In this document: positions 44,601 through 54,720 of the stretch, one piece after another
Numbering within the stretch: the stretch's first letter is position 1
Layout: every line of letters starts with the position of its first letter
Assembly (NCBI GenBank): GCA_002633005.1
Contig: NMRA01000448.1
Span: forward strand, 186,001 to 250,000
Direction of reading: 5' to 3'
Length of the DNA: 64,000 bases
Origin: Phoronis australis
Taxonomy: Eukaryota > Phoronida > Phoronidae
Notes under the pieces: generated by a model
What the model saw: only the letters and a program-made list of their open reading frames with translations
Databases searched by the model: none
What the model was told of the DNA's origin: nothing
Program-made: the position numbers and the translations under genes

Positions 44601-47085
44601 TAATTTGTCGTCAGAATCGGGTGCCAGAGTCATTAGAAGTACTCAGTGACTATTATCACCGCCGAGTGAGAAGAGTGGATTTACAACGCTATCAATAGCT
44701 CATGAAAGACCAGTTCATTCATGCTATCTTAGCCAACAGTGGCAAATCCCAGGTGGGAAAAGTTATATCATAACTGCCACAATAGTTTTATATTGGAAGA
44801 AATGAGAAACGGCAATGCCCCTGAGAAACTCGTTAATCCATAATTAATAACGATTAGAAATGTCCATCAGAATAAGAATAAGTGTAAAAACTGCCTGCAC
44901 GCATCAAAACTGTTGCCCCATGACGGATGTACAGTAAACTCTTCAATTTGGGACAACAACAATTGCTAAAATTGTCACTTCTGACGGCTCTGTAAAATTT
45001 GTCTTTCGTGACTTGAATTGCACTGTTTGTCATTTTTGTAGTATTGACTGTGCAGTGTAATGTAAATATAGGTTTCTAGATTATCCCACACATGAACACA
45101 ACTTTTTCTACAATCTGACACTGCTTCAGCGAAGAAAAGCTGGCGAAGCTCTCATAGTGTTGAGTTTGTTTTCTGGTCAGGTAGAATTAGAGGAAGCAGT
45201 CCAACACGTTTCTTGAAGAAGTGAAATATCCACCATTGGATCCAGCCACAGGTAGACATCTTGATGGCGATTGGGACAGTAAACAATGTGGCCGAGCGGA
45301 TACGTGACTTGAAGAAGCAAAAAAGATTAACAGATCCACTACTCTCATTTTTTGAGCCAAAACTCCAGGGGTCCTTGGAGAATAGCTCAAGGTCGTTTGA
45401 AGGTCAAGTTACCAGTAAACAGCACAAACTAACAGTAGCCTCACATTCGCCACAATGAATCAACCGCAATGTGAAACACGTTCTGTTGTGTAGTAGGCAT
45501 CCATGGGCTTGTTTGGAACTAGTCAGTGGCACCAACTGAGCAGAAAGAAACGTCCACAAGAAACGCGAACCACAGTATGTGCCGCAAGTCAAAACGGCCT
45601 CACAATAATAGGTATTGTTTAAACACATATTAACGAACACGACAAGAGACAGAACAAGAGGAAAGCAAACAATCAAGAGACAAAGTTAACAACAGGCGAG
45701 TTATGACTAATAAATACTGAAACATTCTGAAAGACAATCACCATTAATACCATTAAGCAAAATATAACGCTATAGCAAATTACAGTGCAATACAAAAGTA
45801 ATCAGACAAAATACCATTTCACCGGCATGACGGCTAATTCTATTAACAGCAAAAATCACTGGTAATAATTAATATGGCAACAAATTCTAAAGAATGGCCA
45901 AGTAATCTTACAAACTGTCCAGTTAATTTCCCTTCATTCTCAGTCACAAGGGAAGGTTACCATAACGATGAATTCAACTTCCGTCATATCGCTTGAATAG
46001 TTTTGATACGCACTGTTACAAAAGTCCAACAAAGAATCAACAAAGTATTGTAAGGATGCAAACCAAAATCAAATAAATTATGTGACTTTACAACAAAACT
46101 ACAGGTAAAAAAAACACAAAAACACAACAAAGGAATACGTAAAATGAATAGTGAACAAACATGCAAGGGCTGAGGGGGACAGAGATTTAGCTGTACTTCA
46201 ACCACCAGACAGGGTTAGGATCAACACAGCACAGATGATTGAGATTGCTAGGTTTCTTCTTTGCACTGCTTGGGCACAGCAACTAGACAGAGACATTCAT
46301 GGAGACATGAACACTAGGACTGGGTGTTACGGAGGGAGGAGACATGAACACTAGGCTGCTTTAGGCATTGAACGACAGCGAGTTTGATCCGGAAATTGGG
46401 AATCCACAACACCGCATCGGCAGACAGAAGACACAATACCTTAGTCGGACCCAGGCCTGAAACAGAAAATGGCCGTTGGCCGAGCGAGCTCTGAGGATGA
46501 GCAGGTGTGACGACGACGGTCAGTTTACCTGTTGGGCCTTGTGCTTCTCAGCACGCTGGCTCTGTGTGTAGATCCGGCTAAAGTTGGAGACAATAACGGG
46601 CACAGGAAGCGCGATGACGAGAACGCCAGAGAGTGAGCAGAGACCGCCCACAATACGACCGTGGTACGTGGCCGGAACCATGTCTCCGTAACTGCAAGCA
46701 GAAATCAACGGACAAACGCGGTTTAGCCGGTGGTCATGATAAACAAGGGGTTTCAGGTTAGTGGGAACGGAGATATGGGAGGTCCATGGGAGCGCGTTTG
46801 TCACAGGCAACCAGCTTCGCAGTAGAATGATAACGGAGGTGCATGCCTGAAAAGTTAAAGAACCAAAGAGTGGCAAGTCTGACGTGAACTGCACAACTCG
46901 CACACACACGGGTGATGGTTACCTGTTGCGCCTTGCGTTTATCTTGGCGCTGGCTCTGTGTGTAGATCCGGCTAAAGTTGGAGACAATAACGGGCACAGG
47001 AAGCGCGATGACGAGAACCCCACAGAGCGAGCACATGCTGCCAACTAACTTGCCAAAGATCAACTCGGGTACCATGTCACCGTAG
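26369..47085 (-). CDS. Shal/Kv4-type voltage-gated K+ channel, 3' half with alternative S6 exons
   Basis: Gene-level span on the minus strand: two alternative pore/S6 exons, then three C-terminal exons. The product is a Kv4 (KCND, Drosophila Shal) alpha subunit that forms rapidly inactivating A-type K+ channels in the plasma membrane. Visible hallmarks are the end of the filter (YGDMVP), S6 with the [13 protein letters not shown] hinge/gate, [20 protein letters not shown], the dileucine block [16 protein letters not shown], the CCNRRKK block, and the C terminus VVRISTL. All exon junctions are phase-compatible. The exon(s) encoding T1, S1-S5 and the pore helix are absent; in vertebrate KCND genes a large first exon ends at this same filter position, so it should lie beyond 64000. 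Intron 1 would then exceed 16.9 kb. Confidence 0.95.
26707..26728. repeat. (CA)n microsatellite
   Basis: Short CACACA run in the last Kv4 intron, about 80 bp upstream (in transcript order) of the terminal coding exon's acceptor. Confidence 0.9.
27250..27378 (-). CDS. Kv4 C-terminal exon with CCNRRKK
   Basis: 129 nt (43 codons), phase 0 at both ends; acceptor GATGTTGCAG, donor GTTAGT. Reads [43 protein letters not shown]. It corresponds to the vertebrate NHEF...CCSRRxKK region; the proline-directed serines/threonines (TPP, TPSPS) are potential kinase sites by analogy. Confidence 0.9.
27400..29788. other. Kv4 intron, nothing recognised
   Basis: AT-rich intronic sequence without recognisable protein domains. 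An ACGTAAATTAACGTAAATTA direct repeat is present near 28783. An open frame at 28936-29280 has no family features I recognise and no splice or start context that I would defend. Confidence 0.45.
29792..30370. mobile_element. TIR element (MITE-like) with TTA duplication
   Basis: Left end AGTGCCGTTTACACTACAAA and right end, in reverse complement, AGTCCTGTTTAGACACTAAC are imperfect terminal inverted repeats. GTTGACACG and CAGCTGACA blocks also recur inverted inside both ends. The element is flanked by TTA at 29789-29791 and 30371-30373. It is 579 bp with no transposase ORF. TTA duplications suggest PIF/Harbinger, but the superfamily is not established. Confidence 0.65.
30165..30182. repeat. (CAA)n microsatellite
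   Basis: ACAACAACAACAACA run inside the TIR element. Confidence 0.85.
31805..32655 (-). mobile_element. Retroelement fragment with restriction-like endonuclease domain (nested insertion)
   Basis: Minus-strand frames read [18 protein letters not shown], then [12 protein letters not shown], then [20 protein letters not shown] with [20 protein letters not shown], then [20 protein letters not shown] and [23 protein letters not shown]...(V)IIEIT fits a PD-(D/E)XK nuclease core as in restriction-like-endonuclease non-LTR elements (R2/Hero/NeSL type). It is fragmented by frameshifts and 5' truncated, with an internal 19-bp expansion. Confidence 0.7.
32317..32394. repeat. Tandem repeat, 4 x 19 bp
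   Basis: CCCAGATCTACTCTCAATT repeated four times. On the minus strand each unit repeats the ELRVDLG-coding segment of the retroelement, breaking its frame. Confidence 0.92.
33859..34044 (-). CDS. Kv4 C-terminal exon with dileucine motif
   Basis: 186 nt (62 codons), phase 0 at both ends; acceptor TATCTGCAG, donor GTAAGA. Reads [20 protein letters not shown], then a charged [20 protein letters not shown], then [16 protein letters not shown]. The last block matches the Kv4.2 dileucine segment known to direct dendritic targeting. The exon ends exactly where Kv4.3 has its splice-variable insertion (after EKTT). Confidence 0.94.
34273..35400. mobile_element. TIR element with perfect 18-bp GTAAACTCGCGGGTTAAC ends
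   Basis: GTAAACTCGCGGGTTAAC at 34275 and its reverse complement ending at 35398 form perfect inverted ends, extended by CCC-type bases. TA dinucleotides flank at 34271-34272 and 35401-35402. Subterminal GGGCGATTACA and GGCGCTTA repeats lie inside the right end, and TGCAATTACAACGAGAGG recurs near 34530 and 34610. No transposase ORF, so it is non-autonomous. Located in the large Kv4 intron just upstream of the dileucine exon. Confidence 0.8.
35403..37079. other. Kv4 intron, nothing recognised
   Basis: AT-rich intronic sequence; no domain, RNA gene or terminal repeats seen. Confidence 0.45.
37080..39400 (+). repeat. Satellite-like array with alternating ~145/~178 bp monomers
   Basis: About 13 diverged units keyed by AATGGCCACTAGGAGGTGCT. 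Core starts at 38252, 38395, 38575, 38721, 38897, 39041 and 39220 give spacings of 143, 180, 146, 176, 144 and 179 bp, i.e. a dimeric higher-order period near 323 bp. The longer monomer carries an extra CCAAACAACACTTGAAAA block. Earlier cores (37564, 37689, 37867, 38132) are more irregular. Each unit also repeats GTCGAATCC, AATTTAATGGTGCC and CAAGTTTCATTGAAATC. Confidence 0.88.
39401..41080. other. Kv4 intron, nothing recognised
   Basis: Intronic sequence without recognisable coding content. The first ~130 bp may be decayed array sequence. Confidence 0.4.
41085..42420 (+). mobile_element. Penelope-like element remnant (RT end plus GIY-YIG) with inverted 3' terminus
   Basis: From 41424 the plus strand reads [14 protein letters not shown] (catalytic YVDD), [18 protein letters not shown] and [20 protein letters not shown], typical of Penelope-like RTs. 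After a frameshift near 41787 it reads [29 protein letters not shown], a GIY-YIG domain in another frame ([25 protein letters not shown]) and [20 protein letters not shown]. The region 41085-41420 is an inverted copy of the element's last ~330 bp, so a 5'-truncated copy is joined head-on to its own 3' end. Stops and frameshifts make it inactive. Confidence 0.88.
42480..46500. other. Kv4 intron between exon B and the dileucine exon, no exon recognised
   Basis: No recognisable domain. A stretch near 43260-43360 (GGTAGTTGAATCGG, AAATTTCATG) may be a lone relative of the 145-bp repeat family. An ORF at 43999-44289 and one at 45261-45458 show no family features. Confidence 0.4.
46529..46691 (-). 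CDS. Kv4 alternative exon B (filter end, S6, proximal tail)
   Basis: 163 nt, the same length and phases as exon A. Acceptor TGCTTGCAG, donor GTAAAC. Reads [54 protein letters not shown]. It differs from exon A at 12 of 54 residues: nine between the filter and mid-S6 and three after S6. It is separated from exon A by only 231 bp. Splicing both exons in, or neither, would shift the frame because 163 is not a multiple of three. Confidence 0.93.
46692..46922 (-). promoter_or_regulatory. 231-bp intron between alternative Kv4 exons
   Basis: Short spacer with a complete donor (GTAACC) on the exon A side and a complete acceptor (TTTCTGCTTGCAG) on the exon B side, so splicing A to B is not blocked by missing sites or an obviously prohibitive length. 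Exclusivity would need frame-coupled decay, competing RNA structure or a trans-acting repressor. I see no definite docking/selector pairing by eye. Confidence 0.5.
46923..47085 (-). CDS. Kv4 alternative exon A (filter end, S6, proximal tail)
   Basis: 163 nt. Acceptor CATTTCCAG, donor GTAACC. The first base completes the filter glycine codon, followed by 54 codons ending in phase 0. Reads [20 protein letters not shown] then [20 protein letters not shown] and [14 protein letters not shown]. After the filter it has acidic E where Kv4.2 has K, and a cysteine (SLCG) in the S6 position that is serine in Kv4. It is first in transcript order. It shares a 71-nt perfectly identical block with exon B. 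It reads as a full functional S6, not a decayed copy. Confidence 0.93.
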
Positions 47086-48313
47086 CTGGAAATGAGAGTC
47101 GAGATCATCAAGGGCACTGTAACATGTGTCTTTGGCATTGAAGGTCCATACGCAAAGTAACAATTACGAAAACACTCCAATTTTCACGTTCTCTTTGATT
47201 GGACGTTATGAATATAATCATTGAGTTAAGTTGGTTGAAAAGAATATTGCTATGTTGCCAGATGAAAAGTGAAAGTATGCACTTGAATGCAAATAAGTGT
47301 CACAAGGCCACGCAAGATCTGCACATTAACAGGACTATAAAAATGGCACACTGACAGATGAACACTTCTCAAAACAGTGTTAGCATCTAGAACTTGGCAT
47401 ATGGACCTTTAAATATACTTACACTCAGGAACTTGGAAACCTCGTAAGAACAATTATCAGATTTCTGCGACATAAAAATTACCAAGAATTGATAACAAAA
47501 GGAAAACACAAACATCTGAACTTAACCATAAACAAACACGTGAACATGGAATTTCACCTGTAAACTAATACACTCATACACAGGCAATGATGTTGTAATT
47601 AAGACAAGCGAGTGTAAAACTGGTAGGACTAACTAACTATCCAGAGGTAAAGATGCGTGTCACAGCACTGCAACAAAAGGACAGACAGGCAAACAAACGA
47701 GACAGATGCGCCGCTGGCGGCGAACAGTTCTACAAGGAAAAAGTCAAACGGAATTAGTAAATGAGTTATCACGGCACCCTATAAAATCCGTGCAACTTGC
47801 TGTTCATAAAACAGTGGAACATATCTAATAGGAGCCCGTTTTATGAAAGGTCGTAGTCCGGTCTATTTTAAGCTAAGATGGTAGTAACTTAGATTTCATT
47901 TGCATAAAGCAGGTTTGTAAGTATGGATCCTAAAGGCACACATTACTCTGAGTATCAACACCCGGGCATACGACACTTGATAAAATGAGCCCCAGGTGCC
48001 TACGACCATGAATATCCAACAAACAGACAATTTCAAGTTAAAAAACACAACAGGTCTTCTATTCATACTAATCCAGGCAAGTAATAGAACTCAAAACATC
48101 ATTGCACATTCGGTGAGAAAATTAACTCAAATTCCCAGAATAATTACTTACAGGGGTCCCAGATTTTAAGAACCAGTTTGTTGTCGTAATTCATTAGAGT
48201 AAACTGGTTCTCAAAATCATGAACCCTTTCAGTGACTATTACCAGATTTCCAGACAAACTGATCAGCCAACTGTTTGGTTGTGAACAAAAACAATAGGTA
48301 AAGAGTAGTCTAT

Positions 48314-48344
<31 letters not shown>

Positions 48345-48970
48345 GTAAGGAAGATCCTGGTGCATCCCATTGTGTCGACACATGCTAGCTGGCGTGACCA
48401 ATTTAGTGAATTTACATGGTAATACCAGTACTCAAGGCTAATGACCAGAAAACAGTGCAAGTGGTCTGAAAGAATTCGGAAATAGACGGAAACAGATTTT
48501 TACATTTAAGTTTTGGAAACAGACTTCTACATTTAAGTTTTGGTAAGTTTTCATCAGTTTGTAAAACTTCAGTTGCCATGCAAATTCTTCAATTCACGCA
48601 CAACATGGTGGAAAGTGGAATTTTTACAGACATAAATATAAGTGAACTTTTACTTTAACTTCAGCATGGTACGTCCTACAAAGTTGTGTTTAAACAAAAC
48701 TGGCAACTATAAATTTTGAGCATTTGATACAAGGTATTTATCTTTGGCAAATAGGGAAAACACTGAATATCTACAGCCACTGTAACATAATACTAGTGAA
48801 TGGACTGATTATGGAGCCCTAGTTTTGGGAAAGGTATATTTTTCTACAAAACCAGGATTCCATGGAACAAAGCTAAGGAATCCAATATGCATCACTTCTG
48901 TTCTACCAATTCGCTCCAGTTTATATTCATCATACTGTAAATGCATTCATTCCAAGTAGCGGCCATCTTG
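47086..48970. other. Probable Kv4 intron 1, no exon recognised
   Basis: No segment encodes a K+ channel pore helix, S1-S5 or T1 domain on the minus strand. A (CT)n(CA)n microsatellite lies at 48315-48342. Confidence 0.45.
48315..48342. repeat. (CT)n(CA)n compound microsatellite
   Basis: TCTCTCTCTCTCTC directly followed by ACACACACACACA. Confidence 0.92.
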
Positions 48971-48976
48971 ACTTTA

Positions 48977-50631
48977 CCGTAAACATTCGGGTTAATGCCC
49001 ATGCTCACTTAACCGCCCATCCCCAACTTTAGGTGGATTTCCGATTTGAGCGCCCACTGCTCGATTAACCACCCCTCTACGATTTTTGAAGATTTCCAGT
49101 TAAGCGCCCACCTCTTGGTTAAGTGCCATCTCCAATTTTAAGATTGAAGATTTAGTGCTCAGTGCGATTCCCAGACCTTTACATACAGATGGATGATGGC
49201 AATGAGCACAATGATGCCGGGCCTCCGGGACGGCGGTTTGGCAATTTGAATTACAATGCAAGAAACGAATTATTGCCCCGGGCCATGGGCCTACCTCAAA
49301 ATATATTGAACGTTTTTGTTGTTTTATTTTCTTCCCATGTTCGCAAAGTTTAAGAAGCCCGTCGGCGTCAATACCTCCGCTTTCAGCGACGCCGTCTTCC
49401 GTGCTGAGTTTCCGTCTCCAGTGGATTACGTAAAACATGTATTGAAAGAAATCGGGCCAGAGAAATGCGACAACGGTTTTGCCAACCCTCCAAATTCTCT
49501 TTAGGTTGGAAGCTCACGTATTTTGAAGAATTCCCGTAACTCACAGAAAGATGTCAAATTCTCGCTATTTTGATGAATGTAATTGCCGGGTTATAAAGGA
49601 TGTATAGCGACCGAAGGGACAGTGTGCCTCACTGGGTTACAGAGGATGTGTGGCGACCGAAGGGACAGTGTGCCTCACTGGGTTACCAGCCAATTTGCTG
49701 CCTTTCGATTTCTGAGTTCAAAGGTAGGCAATACGTTACTGTATGTTTGTGTATCACCTAGATTATAGAAATAAAAAACTGCTTGTCAAATTTTGTTTCT
49801 CGCTTACTGCATCTCAGTCAAACTAGTGTTAGCAGATTCAACTAATGTCGCTGGCTGTTCTATACTATTGTCTTGCGTCAACCCCCATCTGACCGTGTGT
49901 GTTATTGTTTCAACATTCCCTTTTTAGCCACCCAGAATAATTGGCCAGTTTCAGCCTGAATTAAATTCTCACCATTCGAGCCTGAAATATCTATGACGCA
50001 GACTGATTGAAAATTGGCGATAGTTGGTAGGAGGTGCACGCAGCTAGCAACGGGCATGGCACATTGGGCTAAGGGAACATTGAAGGAAATATCTGAATAC
50101 ACTTGACATCGCAGTTTTGGGGGACATTGTAACGGAGGAATTTAGAAAAGCACGGGGTCTTTCGAACCAACAGCTTAAAACTACAGCATCACGCCGGTTT
50201 CTTTTACTTAGGACTGTCACTGTTCTGTTCTGATGTGCGACTTCGTAGTGGTGCACGCGCATAAGTTCCCACACTTTGGAGTGCATGTTACCTGGACACC
50301 AACATGTGATTGACAGGTTATTCATGCGTAGGCCCTGCGTGCGTGCTGAATCCCACCGCTATCTTTGGCCGCAAAAAACAGACGCATATTGAAAGAAGCC
50401 GTTACATTACTTGACGTCCGAGTACCTGTCGTGTGGGGACTTAGATCACGATTTAAGATTAACCGCCCAGGGAAGTTGTCTGTCAAAGTAAGCACTGCAT
50501 GTTCGGTTAACCGCCTACCCAGGATTTCTTGAAATTTCACGTTTAAGCGTCCAAGTCTGGTTAACTGCCCATCCCCGAATTTTTTGGTTTGCCAATTTAA
50601 CCTCCAAGGGCGTTAACCCGAACGTTAACAG
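48977..50631. mobile_element. TIR element related to 34273-35400
   Basis: Left end CCGTAAACATTCGGGTTAAT and right end, in reverse complement, CTGTTAACGTTCGGGTTAAC are imperfect inverted repeats, flanked by TA at 48975-48976 and 50632-50633. Both subterminal zones carry repeated GGTTAACCGCCCA / TTAAGCGCCCA motifs. The GGGTTAAC-GCCC core is shared with the 34.3 kb element. A 46-bp direct repeat lies inside at about 49588-49685. No transposase domain recognised. Confidence 0.72.
49588..49685 (+). repeat. Tandem repeat, 2 x ~46 bp
   Basis: Two units containing GCGACCGAAGGGACAGTGTG and GCCTCACTGGGTTA, inside the TIR element. Confidence 0.9.
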
Positions 50632-50633
50632 TA

Positions 50634-52910
50634 ATTAGTAACAATGCCACTATTAAATGCCAAATTTATTGCACTTTGATTTTCAGTTTCTCAGCTTAAT
50701 AAGTCTAGAGCATAAACAAATTGGATGCGTGATTAGTATGCAATAATTAGTGAATTATTCCACCAAACAAATTAGTGCACTCTTCTATCCATGCTCATTA
50801 TGCAACTGTTCAAACATGAAAAACGATATCTTAAAGAGATCTTAACGAAGACATTCAACTCACTTCATGGTAAGCCAGCACTAGATATTTGCCTGGACTA
50901 GATGTTTACAAAAATCCGATTGTTTCTCTTAACAATGGTTCATTCATTTTTCATCAGACACTTCATTAACAAAATGTTCCATTCATTGAAATGGCAGAGA
51001 ATAAAGTAGATTATACAAAAACTTCAAGAACAAGACAATAAAACATGTCATTTATTTACAATTCCTCACCCAATTCAAAAACATTGTAGTGAGAGTTTTA
51101 ACTATCGGTAGAAAAATCGGGTAGTGTGCTTTGCATTGTGGGATATCCTCACCACCGGGGTTGTGTTCCGTAGACACTACCATATTTGTTTGCACTTGTG
51201 GTGAAAAATCTTCGATTATGAATACTATCCCATAATTAATGAATTGAATCCCGTCACTGAACACTCCAACCAATCATTTCAGTTACAACCACTTTTTAAA
51301 GAGAGGCTGATAAGCTCCCAAAACACTGCTGTTTCACTCGCGCCATTTTACGAGACCGTGCTTTTCTCACAAGAAACTTGGTCTACGACAGGGTATTAAC
51401 CAGTTGCCCACGTGTCTGCCAAGTGGGTGGGCAAATGCCGAATCTGGCAGGTAAAACTTGCAACTGCGGGTGCAACGGCAGACTATTTCCATCCCAACAT
51501 TTCGTCTTATCTTCCGGAGAGTATACGCTTTCAAACACTACGCTCTGACACTTGACCAATGGTTTTGCATCTCACATGTACAAACTGGTTTTTAGTAGGT
51601 AAATGCCTTGCTTTGTATAGGGGTACCTTTCCAATGTAATGCAAAATTTCAAATTGTTGCATTGGTGACTCAGAGGGATACCTTTACTGGAGTCACACGT
51701 AACACTTTGAAACCGACTGCACATTTGTGTTAATCTCTCCGTCTTGCGTGTTGATTAGCCCTACAAATCTGTCTTTTTAATGCCTCTAGCCACCTGCTTG
51801 TTTCTTGTTTTTTTTCTGCGCTTCTGGTGAATGTTAATTTGGCATCTGTTTTTTATCCAAAAAAGTCGCAAGTGTTTTGTTTCGGCGGGACTTACTCACT
51901 CTCGGATTGTCTGAGTGTCTGCTGAGATGCATATGATAATTCTGGGGAGCATGCAGCACCCTGGTGTCTGGATAAAAACGCAAAATTTCACAAGACGTGA
52001 TGTCGCTACGTGCTTTCAATGGGGCAACGTGATTTTGGATGAATTTCTCAACACAAGATAGTTACTGAACGCTCCCCATAAATAGCATGTGACAAATCTC
52101 TGGCTTTGAATGTTTGAACCTTCACTTGTCTGGGTGCCGAAATTCCTGGCTTTCAGGCTGTCGGGCAACCGTCAAGCCCCGCACAACAGCAGTCCTTTTA
52201 TGCCGGCGGATCCGACGTGAACAGAATATTTGTGAAAATTGCTATCCCTCAATCCACTTGCGCACTACATGCATTGGGAAAACGTCAGAAATGCAGTTAA
52301 AGCGCGAAGTTAGAGTGTTACGTTCACCAAAACATACTAACAAGCAAAATTAGCAAATTTATGCTGCAGAAATCAAGGAAAGTGTTTCCCTTCAAGGACA
52401 AAAATCAAAAGTTTCCTAGGCGGGAGGGAGGCAGCCCCCCCTCTCCTGACTCTCCCACCCCACTCGGCACTCCGTGCCTCGCACGTAGATTTTTCGACGG
52501 GCATTATTACTATCTTGGCTAATACCCTGGTCTACGGAACACTTCCCACCATTTATGAGCTACCATGTGACACACCTAGGAAGGCACCAGTGACAATTAA
52601 TATAGGCATGTCAAAACTCACAATTCAACACAAACGTGATATCAATTGATCCACAAACACCAAGTTACAAGTGAACACAATTCTAGGAAAAACTTAAGAT
52701 ACCAGTGTTACACACATTTCTGAGACAAACTTATGCGCATATTCAGTTACCACATAATATCTTGGTCCCACTTTGGACAATTACTTTGTGTCGCTAAACA
52801 GCTTTTGGTTCTCATTCCATGAATCACAAAAGGAGAACCATTTACCATGAATACATAATCTTTTACTGAATCTAAGTATCATGTATCCAAGAAAATTGAC
52901 TACATGATCG
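50634..52910. other. Probable Kv4 intron 1, nothing recognised
   Basis: No exon, RNA gene or element boundary that I can support. A short C-rich patch (about 52425-52470) stands out in base composition. Confidence 0.4.
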
Positions 52911-52917
52911 TTTAAAG

Positions 52918-52987
52918 CTTGCAAAAATACAGTGCAAAGTTTCATAAACAAACTTGCAAAAATACAGTGCAAAGTTTCATAAACAAA
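52918..52987. repeat. Tandem duplication, 2 x 35 bp
   Basis: CTTGCAAAAATACAGTGCAA followed by AGTTTCATAAACAAA, starting at 52918 and again at 52953 without mismatches. Confidence 0.93.
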
Positions 52988-53209
52988 CTGTGTATAATAA
53001 AATACAACGCACATGAGGATTCCAACGATGCTGACATATGCCCTTGAGAGTCCATTGTAATTAATACAGCATTTATTTCTAATTTCCTACTTATACAATA
53101 TATATACATCAGCAAGTAACAGAATGACAGAAAATCATTAAAGTGGAATATGAACTTACAGTTGTTTCCATATCTACACATCGCCTCATGGTTATTCAAG
53201 ACACTGGAA

Positions 53210-54060
53210 AAAATGTCCAAATTTGGCTAAGTTCGGAGCATCCTATCTCATGGACGGCTGATCGGATTCAAATGAATCTTTCAGATACTAAGCTTTGTGT
53301 ACGCTTCTCCAACACACTGCTAGGAATTGTTTCCAAAACGTTTCGCTTTCGCACGAGAGGCTGTCAAAAATAGGAATTTGCATAAAACAAAAACAGAAGG
53401 GTAATTTAGAAAACTGAAACAGCATTTTTAAAAATTCATCTTGAACATCAATGTCAAATGAAATTTGGTCAATGTTATTGATACCGTTGTTTTGCTATCA
53501 ATATACCTTCCTTGTTTGACAAATTATACTAATAAATAAGACACGATCATGTTACCCAATTAATGGCAGATTGGTATTAAGTCAACAATCAAATTCTACA
53601 GGTTTTCTCCTTTCCAACATGGCATGTTTGGCAGTAGCATGTTTGAAAAGTTCTGATCTTGAGCCAACATTTTGTTTCAAAAGCTCTAAAAACGTGAACT
53701 GAATACATCAAAACAGTGGCGAATCTTCCAATAAAATTCCATCTGGTTTATGGTTTTATTATGAGCACGTGATCACACTAACTTCTTTCTCCATAGTCTT
53801 GCATCTTCAGAACTCGGCGAAAAAACAGTGACAGTGTTTTTGAGATTTCATCTTGATCACTTCAATGATACTATTGTTTTGCTAACATGCACCTTGCTTT
53901 TGAGCTGCTCTTTGCTAAAAAGACATGATCACACGATTCTTAATTAATGGCAGATAGGTAAAAGTCAAAAATCGAATTCTATTGACTTTCTTCTATAAAA
54001 ATGTACTGTTACTGAGATAAAATCTAATGTTGCCGATAAGGTCCTACACAACCTGACATG
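53210..54060 (+). repeat. Interspersed repeat, copies 2 and 3 (relatives of 18200-18720)
   Basis: Two diverged units about 384 bp apart (TTAATGGCAGATTGG at 53560 and TTAATGGCAGATAGG at 53944), each with an ATTTCATCTTGA-like block, TTGTTTTGCTA and GACAxGATCA. They match the CCDC146-intron copy block by block but lack its 32-bp GTCACATGACTC amplification. Confidence 0.65.
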
Positions 54061-54198
54061 AGGACACTACCTTGTCCTATTAAGTAATCTGTAAAATGAA
54101 ATTCATGCTGGAATACACCTTACATGGAGCTTTTAACAAGGAGAGATGTAGCAGCAAATCCAAGTGTGCAAGTGTAAACCAAAGTATTCTGTTTCATG

Positions 54199-54720
54199 AG
54201 GCCCTTTCACACTAACGACAACGCGTAAATGTTTTGGGAAGTTGCGGTCAGTATGAAAGATTAACATCGGTACTGGATTGAAGTTAACAGTGCCAGTTAA
54301 CTTCGCCATAAACAGGTGGATTTAACAGCGGAGCATCAACATTGTGGTGCAGTATGAACGGTCATCTTCGGTCCTATCGAAGTTATCGCCAGGGGTCACT
54401 GTTATCACAATTAAAGGGCAGTGTTGTAACTAATACTTGCTTATATTTTGCTCAAGTAATCACCAGTTGAATTAGAAATACGTTTTATGTCAATTAGCAC
54501 ATGTAAATGTTCCCAAATTGTCACACTAAAAAAATCTTAGCATGCATGTGATACATCAGCGCTACCTTGTGATTACTTCGATGACAACAGTGTCACCTAC
54601 AGTTTACTTCGACGTCCGTTAACTACCAAAGAACAGTTCAGTTAACTTCGTAGTTTACATTGATGCTTCCCTCAGACCAGAATTAAGTCAGTATGAAACA
54701 TTGTCAATTGCAAAAAGTCA
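54199..54720. mobile_element. Probable MITE fragment starting GGCCCTTTCACACT
   Basis: The left edge GAGGCCCTTTCACACTAACG is of the type seen in many cut-and-paste MITEs. GTTAACTTCG and its complement recur several times inside (for example 54280-54310 and 54595-54660) and AGTATGAA recurs near both ends. I find no clean right terminus. Confidence 0.4.

Noticed and set aside
46529-47085. One of the two Kv4 S6 exons being a pseudo-exon
   Set aside because: Both retain splice sites, full frame, equal length and phase, and all S6 gate residues; differences are conservative or clustered, not random decay.
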